Of a DNA stretch of 64,000 bases, positions 51,572-60,129 are shown in pieces. How positions within the stretch are numbered: the first letter of the stretch is position 1; each line of letters begins with the position of its first letter. Source of the DNA: Solirubrobacteraceae bacterium (GTDB lineage Bacteria; Actinomycetota; Thermoleophilia; Solirubrobacterales; Solirubrobacteraceae). The notes beneath the pieces were generated by a model. The model had not been told where the DNA came from. It did not search any database and was given only the letters and a program-made list of their open reading frames with translations. The position numbers and the translations under genes were made by a program. The stretch lies in assembly GCA_030447785.1 (NCBI GenBank), contig JAUJOF010000010.1, positions 15,120 through 79,119 of the forward strand. The letters run 5' to 3'.

Positions 51572-53739
51572 CGGTCCTCGCCGACCCGCCCGTCGCCGAC
51601 CACGCGGTCGTCCACCAGCTCGCCGACCGGCTGCGCTGCCGCTCGCCGCGACTGCGTAGCGACGAGGCGTATGTGGCGCGGGTGCTCGCGCTGGCGCAGG
51701 GAGACGAGCGCGTCGCGCAGGTGCGCGTCAACCGCTCAGCAGCGTCGGTGACGGTCCGCTGGGCGGCGCCCTCCCCGCCCCAGGAGGACGCGCTGGTTCG
51801 CGTCGTGGAGCTCCTGGGCGACGCCGACGCGACGACGCTCGAGGTCGCGGCGGTGCCTGTCCCGCGCTTCGGCGACCGGTTCTCGCGTCTTGCGCTGCCC
51901 GGGGCGGTCGCCGCGGTCGCCGGGCTCGGACGCGTGCTGGGGTTCGCGGTCCCCGGACCCCTGGGGGCGTTGGGCGTTCTCGCCGCGTCGCTGCCGATCG
52001 CCCGTCGCGCGCTTCACAGCCTCACCGTGGAGCGGCGGCTGAACCTCGACGTCCTCGACATGACGGCGATCCTGCTGACGACGATGCGCGGCTCGCTGTT
52101 GGCGCCGCTCTCGGTCATCGGCCTGGTCGAGGTCGGCGAGGCCATTCGCGAACGCACCGCGCGAGCGTCGCGCCGCGAGCTGCTCGACCTCCTCGACTCG
52201 ATCGCCGAGAGCGTGTGGGTCGAGCGCGGCGGCGAGCGCGTGCAGGTGGCGATCGAGCAGGTCCGCCGCGGCGAGGTCGTCGTCGTGTATCCCGGGGACC
52301 GCATCCCGGTCGACGGGCGCGTGCTCGAGGGCCGGGCGCTGGTCGACGAGCATCAGCTCACCGGCGAGCCGATGCCCGTCCTGCACGAGGAGGGCGAGGT
52401 CGTCTACGCGTCGACCCTCATGCGCGACGGTCATCTGCACATCGCCGTCGAACTGGTGGGCGGTGAGACGCGCGCTGGGCGGATCGTGCAGCTCATGCGC
52501 GAGGCGCCGGTGCACGACACGCGCATCGAGAACTACGCCGGCAGGCTGGCGGACCGCATCGTCCTGCCGTCCTTCCTGCTGGCGGGGGCGGTGCTCGTGG
52601 CCACCCGCAACCCCACGCGCGCCGCTTCCATTCTCATCACGGACTTCGCGACGGGGATCCGCGTCTCCGTACCGACCGCGGTGCTCGCGGCGATGACCAG
52701 CGCAGCCCAGGCCGGCGTGGTGATGCGCAGCGGCCGGGCGCTCGAGCAGCTCGCCGGTGTCGACGCGGTCGTGTTCGACAAGACCGGGACGATCACCGAG
52801 GGCAACCCCGCCGTCATCGGCGTCGAGAGCGTGGCGAGCGACGTGTCCCCCGACGACGTCCTGGCCATCGCGGCGACGGCCGACCAGCGCCTCAACCATC
52901 CGGTGGCCGAGGCGATCGTGGGCTACGCGGCAGCCCGCGGGGTGACGCCGGGGGACAGGGGGCGGTGGAACTACGACATCGGCCTCGGCGTCCGCGCGGA
53001 GATCGGCGGGCAGGAGGTCCTGGTCGGCAGCGACCGGTTGCTCGAGCACGAGAACGTGGACCTGGCCCCGGCGAAGCCCTTCGGCGACGGGCAGTCGCGG
53101 ATCTACGTCGCTGCGGACGGCCGCTTGTGCGGCGTGATCGCGTACGCCGATCCGCTTCGCCGGGAAGCCCAGGCCGTCGTCGGAGCGCTGCGCGACCGCC
53201 ACGGGATGGAGATCCACCTGCTGACCGGCGACAAGAGCGAGACCGCGCACGCCGTCGGCCGGCGCCTCGGCATCGACCCGGCGGACGTGCACGGCGAGCT
53301 CTTTCCCGAGGACAAGGCGGCTGTACTGCGGGCCCTGCGGGCGGCGGGCCGGCGCGTGGCCTTTGTCGGGGACGGGATCAACGACCTTCCGGCGCTCGCC
53401 TACGCGGACGTCTCCGTGTCCTTTGGCGGGGCCACGGCCGTCGCGCGCGAGACCGCCGACGTCGTGCTCGTCGAGGACAGCCTGCACTCCCTGCCTGCGG
53501 CTGTCGGGGCCTCCCGTCAGGCCATGCGCCTCGTCGCCCAGAACATCGGCATCGTGGGAGGGGTCAACCTCGCCGCGCTGACGTTGGCCACGGCGACCGG
53601 ATTGTCGCCGACGACGGCCGCCGTCGTGCACAACGGCTCGACCGTCGTGGCGGCGCTCAACGGACTACGCCCACTGCTGGGAGCGGATCGTCGCAAGCGA
53701 CGCGCCCGCTCCCGCGAAAACACAGGAGACACCCGATGA
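51568..53739 (+). CDS. Heavy-metal-type P-type ATPase (P1B-like)
   Basis: 723 residues from a GTG overlapping the previous stop. The N-terminus is an HMA-like domain without CxxC. Actuator DEHQLTGEPMPVLHEEGEVV (TGE), phosphorylation site VVFDKTGTITEG (Asp404), HP motif LNHPVAEAIVGYA, and hinge FVGDGINDLPALAYADVSVS are all intact. The metal-binding segment in TM6, normally CPC or SPC, reads TDFATGIRVSVPTAVLAAM and lacks Cys. Relatives of this type are known in cyanobacteria; the ion is unsettled. Confidence 0.88.
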   Translation: MTVLADPPVADHAVVHQLADRLRCRSPRLRSDEAYVARVLALAQGDERVAQVRVNRSAASVTVRWAAPSPPQEDALVRVVELLGDADATTLEVAAVPVPRFGDRFSRLALPGAVAAVAGLGRVLGFAVPGPLGALGVLAASLPIARRALHSLTVERRLNLDVLDMTAILLTTMRGSLLAPLSVIGLVEVGEAIRERTARASRRELLDLLDSIAESVWVERGGERVQVAIEQVRRGEVVVVYPGDRIPVDGRVLEGRALVDEHQLTGEPMPVLHEEGEVVYASTLMRDGHLHIAVELVGGETRAGRIVQLMREAPVHDTRIENYAGRLADRIVLPSFLLAGAVLVATRNPTRAASILITDFATGIRVSVPTAVLAAMTSAAQAGVVMRSGRALEQLAGVDAVVFDKTGTITEGNPAVIGVESVASDVSPDDVLAIAATADQRLNHPVAEAIVGYAAARGVTPGDRGRWNYDIGLGVRAEIGGQEVLVGSDRLLEHENVDLAPAKPFGDGQSRIYVAADGRLCGVIAYADPLRREAQAVVGALRDRHGMEIHLLTGDKSETAHAVGRRLGIDPADVHGELFPEDKAAVLRALRAAGRRVAFVGDGINDLPALAYADVSVSFGGATAVARETADVVLVEDSLHSLPAAVGASRQAMRLVAQNIGIVGGVNLAALTLATATGLSPTTAAVVHNGSTVVAALNGLRPLLGADRRKRRARSRENTGDTR

Positions 53740-53990
53740 ATGAGAAGCCCAAGAGGCGATCGGAGATGTGGAGGGGCGTCCGCCGTGGGACCGGCTGGGC
53801 GCTTGGCGTCGGCGGGGTGATCTCGGTCGCCGCGCTGCTGCGCGACGGGCCGCGGGGCACCATCAAGGCGTTGATGAAGACGGGGATGCGCGGACGCGAA
53901 GTGGCCGCCGAGCTCGCCGAGCAGGTGCAGGACCTCTACGCCGAGGCCCAGTCCGAGCGGTTCTCCGAATCGGCCTCGACAGACGGCTGA
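53736..53990 (+). CDS. Small DUF5132-like protein
   Basis: 84 residues. ATG at 53736 overlaps the ATPase stop (ATGA). One amphipathic or weak membrane helix (GTGWALGVGGVISVAALLRD) and a charged tail (QDLYAEAQSERFSESAS). Small DUF5132 proteins accompany P-type ATPases of this group. Its last 55 bases overlap the end of the opposing reductase gene. Confidence 0.7.
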   Translation: MNEKPKRRSEMWRGVRRGTGWALGVGGVISVAALLRDGPRGTIKALMKTGMRGREVAAELAEQVQDLYAEAQSERFSESASTDG

Positions 53991-56050
53991 GCCGGCGGGC
54001 GCGCGAAGCGCCGCCGCTCGTCGAGGATGCGCGCGACGGTCGCGGCGCACGACCCGCAACCCGTTCCCGCGCCGGTTGCCGCGGCCACACCGTCCACGCT
54101 CTGGAGGCCGTCCCGGTCGATCGCCCGCTCGATCGGTTCTCGCGAGACGGCCATGCAGTGACAGACCACTTCGTCCGGGCCAGGGAGCTCCCCCCGCGGA
54201 CGTTCGACACAGCGCGTCACGACCGATGCGTCGAGCACGTCGACCGGGACAGGGCCACCGGCCGCGATGAGCTGGCCCAGCCGCCCGGCCATCGTGGTAT
54301 CGCCAAGGAGGATCGCGCCGACCAGACGGTCGCCGTCCACGACGAGCTTCGCGTAACGTCCGCTCCGACCGTCGCTGCGTACGACCTCCTCCTCGTCGTC
54401 CTCGAGCGTTGTCCGCCCCGCGGCGAACAGCTCGAGCCCCGCCACCTTGAGGGTCGTCTGCGGCGCCGAAGGCGTGAAGGGCATCGAGTCGCCGTCCAGC
54501 GAGGCCACCGCCGCCCGAACCTGCTCGGCCACCGGCGCCCAGAGCCCATGCACGACCCCGCGGTGCTGCGCGCACTCACCGACTGCCCAGACCTCCGCCG
54601 CGCTCGTACGCATGTGGTCGTCGACGATGATGCCGCGGTCGACGTCGAGCCCCGCGGCGCGAGCGAGCGCCGTCTCGGCGCGGATCCCCGCCGCTACGAT
54701 CACGAGTTGCGCAGTGACCGTGCTGCCGTCGGCCAGCCGGAGGTGCGAAGCTGTGATCTCGCTCACCGTCGTGGCCACGACCGTCTCGAGGCCCCGGCGG
54801 GCCAGTGAACGTCGCAGCAGCGACGCGGCGCCGTCGTCGAGTTGCTGGGCCATCAGTCGACCGCCCGCTTGGACGACCGTCACGGCCAAGCCGCGGTCTG
54901 ACAGCGTCGCTGCGGCCTCGAGGCCGAGAAGTCCCCCGCCGATCACCGCTGCCGTTCGCACATGCCCAGCCGTGGCCGCGATGCGCTGGGCGTCGCGCAG
55001 CGTGCGATAGCCGACGACGTGGCCGAGCTCGACTCCGGGGATGGGCGGGATGAACGCCCGCGACCCGGTGGCCAGGATCAGCGCGTCGTAGCGGTGCTCG
55101 GTTCCGGTCCCGTCGATCACGCGCCGGCGGTCCACCTCGACGGCGGTCGCGGGGATCCCGAGGCGCAGGTCGACATCGGCGTCGGCGTACCACCTGGCTC
55201 GGTGCAGGGCGAGCCGCTCGCTTGACCGCCGGTCGCGAAGGACCTGCGACAGCCCGATCCGGTTGTAGGGCTCCACATCCTCTTCGGCGAGCAGCACGAT
55301 CCGCCATCCCCCGCGCGCGAGCATCTGCTCGACGATGGCGTGACCGGCCATGCCCCCACCGACGACGACGAGGCGCCTGGCCGCACGCCGGCGCGCCGGC
55401 AGGCTCCAGGCCTCCGGCGCAAGGCGCCGCAGCCGCCGCTCGATTGCGCCGCCGCCGCTGTTGAGGCGTTCGAGGGCGTGCTCGCGTCGGTGGCGCATCT
55501 CGGCGATGTCGGCACCCGAGATGGTCGCAAGATCGCTGTCGCTCATGCCCTTGCGCACCGACAGGTCCAGCAGGGCGATGGTGGGCGCGTCGAGGCGCCT
55601 GAGGGCCGCTCGCAGTTCAAGGTCTCCTGACGGTGGCGAACGGCGCAACAGGGCGCGTAGGCGTCTGGCGTACTGGCGGGCGTGGACGACGACGACGACG
55701 CCCAGCCAGAACGATGCGGCCAGATGTTGGTTCGACCAGGCCGGATCGAGCACGACGAGCACGCCGGTGAGCAGCGTGTAGCCCGCCAGCAGGCTTCCCA
55801 TCTGTGCGACGAGCGGCGGCCACAGCCGGCGCGCCCGTCCGGGCCGGGCCCGGGCACCGAGCAAGGCCAGTTTGACGCCCAGAGCGGCGAAGAACACGGC
55901 CGCCGCGACGACGTGCACGCTCACCAGCAGTCCGGCGCGTCCGCCGAGGAACAGCGGAACCGCCGTGGCCGCGGTCACAGTCGCGGCGAGCAGGACGACG
56001 AGCGTCGCCGCCCCGAGCCGTCGCCGCCGCATGGGGGCGAGCCCTTTCAC
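53936..56050 (-). CDS. Membrane-anchored NirB-like flavoprotein reductase with BFD Fe-S domain
   Basis: 704 residues. Residues 12-125: four membrane helices with His residues (SVHVVAA, NQHLAAS, VVHARQY), perhaps a b-type heme or ferric-reductase-like module. Residues 145-200: helical segment with DAPTIALLDLSVRKGMSDSD, HTH-like. Residues 227-620: FAD motif LVVVGGGMAGHAIVEQ and NAD motif AVIGGGLLGLEAAATL of NirB/Nar-type reductases. Residues 625-680: BFD-like [2Fe-2S] domain with CHC and GCGSC. It would move electrons from NAD(P)H to an acceptor at the membrane. It shares an operon with the DtxR gene. Confidence 0.8.
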   Translation of the reverse strand: MKGLAPMRRRRLGAATLVVLLAATVTAATAVPLFLGGRAGLLVSVHVVAAAVFFAALGVKLALLGARARPGRARRLWPPLVAQMGSLLAGYTLLTGVLVVLDPAWSNQHLAASFWLGVVVVVHARQYARRLRALLRRSPPSGDLELRAALRRLDAPTIALLDLSVRKGMSDSDLATISGADIAEMRHRREHALERLNSGGGAIERRLRRLAPEAWSLPARRRAARRLVVVGGGMAGHAIVEQMLARGGWRIVLLAEEDVEPYNRIGLSQVLRDRRSSERLALHRARWYADADVDLRLGIPATAVEVDRRRVIDGTGTEHRYDALILATGSRAFIPPIPGVELGHVVGYRTLRDAQRIAATAGHVRTAAVIGGGLLGLEAAATLSDRGLAVTVVQAGGRLMAQQLDDGAASLLRRSLARRGLETVVATTVSEITASHLRLADGSTVTAQLVIVAAGIRAETALARAAGLDVDRGIIVDDHMRTSAAEVWAVGECAQHRGVVHGLWAPVAEQVRAAVASLDGDSMPFTPSAPQTTLKVAGLELFAAGRTTLEDDEEEVVRSDGRSGRYAKLVVDGDRLVGAILLGDTTMAGRLGQLIAAGGPVPVDVLDASVVTRCVERPRGELPGPDEVVCHCMAVSREPIERAIDRDGLQSVDGVAAATGAGTGCGSCAATVARILDERRRFARPPAQPSVEADSENRSDWASA

Positions 56051-56253
56051 CGGCCCAACCGCGTCCGTGCACGCGTCAGGACGGCGCCTGTGAGCAGTCC
56101 GCCGACGAAGATCGCCCAGTTGTGGAAGCGAACGAACAGCGCCGCGTCGGAGTGAAGGAACGGCAGGCTCGGCACGACCGCCAGAGCGACGCCGGCGGCC
56201 AGAGCGAACAGCTCCGCCCGGCTCAGCTCCGCTTGCTGCCGGTCCTCACGCAC
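56047..56253 (-). CDS. Small two-helix membrane protein
   Basis: 68 residues from a GTG at 56253 that overlaps the DtxR stop. Two TM segments (LFALAAGVALAVVPSLPFLH; HNWAIFVGGLLTGAVLTRA) with His near the second. The stop overlaps the start of the reductase gene. Probably a small subunit of that reductase (inference from overlaps on both sides). Confidence 0.65.
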   Translation of the reverse strand: MREDRQQAELSRAELFALAAGVALAVVPSLPFLHSDAALFVRFHNWAIFVGGLLTGAVLTRARTRLGR

Positions 56254-56725
56254 GGACACCCCCCGATGCGGCCCGCCGCTTGAGATCGGGCCCGGGAATC
56301 GGATCGCCGTGGGGCTCCAGCGACGGCTGACCGAGCCGCGCGGCGATGAGCCCCTCGAGTTCGGCGGAGATGTGGTGCTCGAGGCGATCGGCTTCGGCGT
56401 GGACCCGCTCCGGCGACATGCCGAGCGCTTCGACCAGGAACGTCTCGAGCAGCCGGTGGCGGCGAGTGACGCGCAGGGCGAGCCGCTCACCCTCTGCCGT
56501 CAAGCTCACGCCGCGATACGGGAGATAGAGGACGAGCTGGCGTCGAGCAAGCTTCTTGAACATGTTCGACACGGAGGCCGGCGTCACGCCGAGGAAATCG
56601 GCTACCTCGGTCGTCGAAGCGACCTGCCGCGGCCCGCGGGCGGTACGGAAGATCGCCCGGACGTAGTCCTCGACGGCCTCCGAGTCCCCGCGGGTCGAGC
56701 AAGGCGGCAAGGGCACGCCCACCAC
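56246..56725 (-). CDS. DtxR-family metal-dependent repressor
   Basis: 159 residues. The wHTH and dimerisation domain are typical: SEAVEDYVRAIFRTARGPRQ, STTEVADFLGVTPASVSNMF, RGVSLTAEGERLALRVTRRH then RLLETFLVEALGMSPERVHA and ADRLEHHISAELEGLIAAR. Metal ligands (Met/Cys/Glu/His set of DtxR or MntR) are not all identifiable; the ERLEHH segment is present. GTG 56725, 56722 or 56716 may start it. Divergent from the multicopper oxidase gene and next to a matching operator. Confidence 0.85.
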   Translation of the reverse strand: MVGVPLPPCSTRGDSEAVEDYVRAIFRTARGPRQVASTTEVADFLGVTPASVSNMFKKLARRQLVLYLPYRGVSLTAEGERLALRVTRRHRLLETFLVEALGMSPERVHAEADRLEHHISAELEGLIAARLGQPSLEPHGDPIPGPDLKRRAASGGVRA

Positions 56726-56732
56726 CCTACGA

Positions 56733-56751
56733 GGAGATGTGAGACATCTCC
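56733..56751. promoter_or_regulatory. 19-bp palindrome in the DtxR/oxidase intergenic region
   Basis: GGAGATGTGAGACATCTCC: perfect 8-base arms with a 3-base spacer, 8 bases from the first DtxR GTG. It lies where a repressor would block DtxR transcription and could also act on the divergent promoter. Confidence 0.6.
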
Positions 56752-56771
56752 AGGCAGACCACAATCCTGAT

Positions 56772-56790
56772 TTAGGCCAGCCTGAACAAG
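56772..56790. promoter_or_regulatory. Candidate DtxR/IdeR-type box
   Basis: TTAGGCCAGCCTGAACAAG agrees at about 13 of 19 positions with the iron box of DtxR/IdeR (TTAGGTTAGGCTAACCTAA). A second, looser symmetric site, ACCAG-AAGA-CTGGT, lies at 56867-56880 just before the oxidase ribosome site. It suggests metal-dependent repression of both sides. Confidence 0.5.
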
Positions 56791-56898
56791 CTGCTGCGGG
56801 TGCCGACCCTCCGACCGGCGTTGTCGTAGCATGCTCTTCCACCCGACTAGGCATATGTTTAGTCTGACCAGAAGACTGGTTTCTCTTGGAGGCTGACT

Positions 56899-57917
56899 TT
56901 GAAGCTCGATCGTAGGCAGGTCCTTGGAGGCGGCGCGCTGGCGGCCGCCGGCGCGTTGACGGCCCTCGACCCGCGTGGCGATCGTGCCGTGGCGCAGAGT
57001 GGCGGCGGCCATGGCGGCCACGGCGGGGGCGCAAAGGGGCCAACGATGCGCAAGGGTGCGACCGTCGATCATCGCGCCAACGGCTTCAACCCGACCGACA
57101 TCCTGCGCGACTTCGACATGGGCAAGGCGCGCCGGCTGGCGAGCGGACGCACCCTGCGCGAGTGGGAGGTCGTCTCCTCCGACAAGGAGATCGAGGTCGC
57201 GCCCGGGATCAAGTACCCCGCGTGGACGTTCAACGGTCGGGTGCCGGGACCGTCGCTGCGCGCACGGGAGGGCGACCGTATGCGCATCCGCTTCGTCAAC
57301 GGCTCGGAGCACCCGCACACCATGCACTTCCACGGCATCCACCCGGCGGAGATGGACGGGGTTCCGGAGGTCGGCGCGGGAATGATCGAGCCCGGCAAGA
57401 GCACGGTGTACGAGTTCGACGCCGAGCCGTTCGGGACGCACCTCTACCACTGCCACGTCGGCCCGCTGGCCGAGCACATCGCGCGGGGCATGTACGGCGC
57501 GTTCATCGTCGACCCCAAGCAGGGGCGCGAGGACGCCGACGAGCTCATGATGATGATGAACGGGTTCAACACGAACTTCGACGCCGAGGGCAACCAGGTC
57601 TACGCGGTCAACTCGATCGCCTTCCACCACGTCAACGAGCCGATCCGGGTGCGCCGCGGCGGCTGGTGCGCATCTACCTCGCGAACATCCTCGAGTACGA
57701 CCCGATCAACTCCTTCCACCTGCACGGCAACTTCTTCGAGTACTTCCCCACCGGTACGCGACTCGAGCCGGCCGACTTCACCGACACGATCAGCCAGATG
57801 CAGGGCCAGCGCGGGATCCTCGAGGTGCGCTTCCCGCACAAGGGCATGTTCATGTTCCACGCCCACAAGACCGAGTTCGCCGAGCTCGGGTGGATGGGCT
57901 TCTTCGAGGTGGCCTGA
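56899..57917 (+). pseudogene. Two-domain multicopper oxidase / nitrite-reductase-like, one frameshift
   Basis: About 339 residues repaired. TTG start with GGAGG 10 bases upstream. The signal (LDRRQVLGGGALAAAGALTA) has two Arg and may be Tat-dependent. Copper ligands: HTMHFHGIHP and HLYHCHVGPLAEHIARGM in domain 1, SFHLHGNFF and MFHAHKTEFAELGWMG in domain 2. One base is missing near 57661-57663; the next frame reads LVRIYLANILEYDPINSF to a TGA at 57915. The Cys of YHCHVG and the trailing Met/His fit a type 1 copper. It would oxidise metal or organic substrates in the periplasm or outside the cell. Confidence 0.85.
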
Positions 57918-59140
57918 TGGAAGCCGGCAGCCAGTCCCCGCCGCAGGTCCAAGCCCCCAGCGCCTCCCGTGGCCGCCTGCCCGCCTGGGCCCTGGGGGCC
58001 ATCCCGCTCGTGCTCATCGTCGCCGCGCTCGCGGCGCTGCTCACCGTCGGCGGTGACACGCTGGGCGAGCGGGTCGGTCCGCCGGTGGAGGAGATCGCCG
58101 TCGAGCGCACGGTGCTGAGCCCGGGCGAGATCGATCTGACCGTGCGAAACACGGGTCCTGATCCGGTCACGGTCGCACAGATGTTCGTCAACGACGCCTA
58201 CGTCGACTACACGACCAGCGCCAACCAGGTCGGTCCCAACGCCACCGAGACGTTCACGCTCAACTATCCCTGGCAGCAGGACTCGCCCTACCTCGTGACC
58301 CTGGTCAGCGAGACCGGCGCCACCACCGAGCACGAGATCCCCGTGGCGGTGGAGACCCCGACGGCGGGCGGCGGCTTCTACGGGCTCATGGCGTTGCTCG
58401 GGGTCTACGTCGGGGTCATCCCCGTCGCGCTCGGGATGCTCTTCCTGCCCTTCCTGCGCCGGGTGCGCGAGCACTGGATCCGCTTCTTCATGGCGCTCAC
58501 CATCGGGCTGCTCGGCTTCCTGGCCGTCGACGCCTACCTCGAGGGCACCGAGATCGCCGAGTCCGGCACCGGCGCGTTCGGCGGCGCGGTGCTGCTGTTC
58601 GTCGGCGCCGGCGCGGCCTACCTCGGGCTCGTAGCGCTCGATCGCGTCCTGCGCGAACGCGGGGCGCGCGCCCGTGAGGCGGGAGCGAGCGCCTTCCAGC
58701 TCTCCCTGCTCGTGGCGATCGGGATCGGACTGCACAACCTCGGGGAGGGGCTGGCCATCGGCTCGGCCTATGCCGTGGGTGAACTCGCCCTGGGGGCTTT
58801 CCTGATCTTCGGCTTCGCGCTGCACAACACGACCGAGGGCCTGGCCATCGTGGCCCCCCTCAGCGCCCACCGGCGCCCATCGCTCGCCCGCCTGGCGATG
58901 CTCGGGCTCATCGCGGGCGCCCCGGCGATCCTGGGCGCCCTCATCGGCGCCGCGGCCTACAACCCCGAGTTCGCCGCACTGTTGATCGGAGTGGGGATCG
59001 GCGCGATCGTCCAGGTGATCGTGCAGCTCGTCCCCACGATCCGCGACCGCGCCGGTCGCGCCCTCTATCCCGCCAGCGTCGGGGGCATCCTCGCCGGCGT
59101 CGTGGTGCTGTACGTCACCGGCCTGCTGGTGACCGCCTGA
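57917..59140 (+). CDS. ZIP-family metal transporter with N-terminal extracytoplasmic domain
   Basis: 407 residues; ATG at 57917 overlaps the oxidase stop (TGATG). An N-terminal TM helix (LPAWALGAIPLVLIVAALAA) leads to an Ig-like domain of about 110 residues (RTVLSPGEIDLTVRNTGPDP). The ZIP part has HNLGEGLAIGSAYAVGE and HNTTEGLAIVAPLSAHR, the metal-binding His/Glu of TM4 and TM5. It would import Zn, Fe or Mn. The oxidase just upstream could supply the right oxidation state of the ion, as in iron uptake (inference). Confidence 0.88.
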   Translation: MEAGSQSPPQVQAPSASRGRLPAWALGAIPLVLIVAALAALLTVGGDTLGERVGPPVEEIAVERTVLSPGEIDLTVRNTGPDPVTVAQMFVNDAYVDYTTSANQVGPNATETFTLNYPWQQDSPYLVTLVSETGATTEHEIPVAVETPTAGGGFYGLMALLGVYVGVIPVALGMLFLPFLRRVREHWIRFFMALTIGLLGFLAVDAYLEGTEIAESGTGAFGGAVLLFVGAGAAYLGLVALDRVLRERGARAREAGASAFQLSLLVAIGIGLHNLGEGLAIGSAYAVGELALGAFLIFGFALHNTTEGLAIVAPLSAHRRPSLARLAMLGLIAGAPAILGALIGAAAYNPEFAALLIGVGIGAIVQVIVQLVPTIRDRAGRALYPASVGGILAGVVVLYVTGLLVTA

Positions 59141-59970
59141 CCATCGATCGGCCCCTCAGGCCCCTCCTGGTCGGAGCGGAGGCGGCACTCGGTCTGGCCC
59201 TGCCCGCCGCGCGGCGCCAGGCGGACTCCCTCAGCCATCTCGGCCACCGCACGTGGCCGCCCCCGCAGCGACCGTGGCTGCTGGGGCAGACCTGGCGGCG
59301 ACTGCTGTTCGCGCACTGGAGGGTGCCGGCGCGCGCGCTGCGTGCCGTCGTGCCGGCGCAGCTGCCACTCGACCTCAGCGAGGGCGAGGCGCTCGTCGGC
59401 GTCACGCCGTTCGACGTCTGCGCGTTTCGCCTCAGGGGCACCCTGTCGCCTCCGGTGGTCGGGTCATTCCCCGAGCTCAACGTGCGCACCTACGTCACGG
59501 TGGACGACCGGCCCGGGATCTACTTCTTCAGCCTGGACGCCGACAGCGCGCTGGCGGTCGCCGGCGCGCGGCGCGGCTACCGGCTGCCGTACTTCAAGGC
59601 GGAGATGACCTCCGTGGCAGACGACCACGGCGTCGCCTTCGCCAGCCGCCGGACCTCGGCGGACGGTCCGCCGGCGGGCTTCTCGGCCCGGTATGGACCG
59701 ACCGACGAGCCCGCCTACGCCGAGCGCGGAACCCTCGAGCACTTCGTGACCGAGCGGTACTGCCTCTACACGCTCGACGATGCCGGGCACATCCTGCGCG
59801 CCGCCATTCACCACCCGCCGTGGTCCCTGCAGCCCGCCGAGGCCGAGATCGAGCACAACACCATGACCGCTGGCCTCGGACTCTCCCTGGACGGGCGCCC
59901 GATCTTGCACTACGCGGAGCGCCAGGATGTCGTCTTCTGGACACTCGAGCGCGCGGTCACAAGCGGGTAA
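59137..59970 (+). CDS. DUF2071 (YqjF-like) protein
   Basis: Reading frame with RPWLLGQTWRRLLFAHWRVP, LDLSEGEALVGVTPFDVCAF, SFPELNVRTYVTVDDRPGIY and FFSLDADSALAVAGARRGYR, all typical of DUF2071. The conserved N-terminus lies upstream of the first GTG at 59323 and no ATG, GTG or TTG precedes it in frame. A CTG at 59137 overlaps the ZIP stop (CTGA) and is the likeliest start; 59323 would remove family-conserved residues. Function unknown. Confidence 0.7.
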   Translation: MTIDRPLRPLLVGAEAALGLALPAARRQADSLSHLGHRTWPPPQRPWLLGQTWRRLLFAHWRVPARALRAVVPAQLPLDLSEGEALVGVTPFDVCAFRLRGTLSPPVVGSFPELNVRTYVTVDDRPGIYFFSLDADSALAVAGARRGYRLPYFKAEMTSVADDHGVAFASRRTSADGPPAGFSARYGPTDEPAYAERGTLEHFVTERYCLYTLDDAGHILRAAIHHPPWSLQPAEAEIEHNTMTAGLGLSLDGRPILHYAERQDVVFWTLERAVTSG

Positions 59971-60129
59971 CGGAACTCGCTGCGGGAATGCCTAGCGTGC
60001 CGTGCGACGGGGTCGTGGGCGCTTGCGCGAGACCTCCGGCGCTCTCCCGAGCGGCCCGTAGACCGGACCGCGGATCACCGATGCCACGCCGCGCCTCGTC
60101 CCTGGTCATCCGCGATCGAAAGAGGGAGC

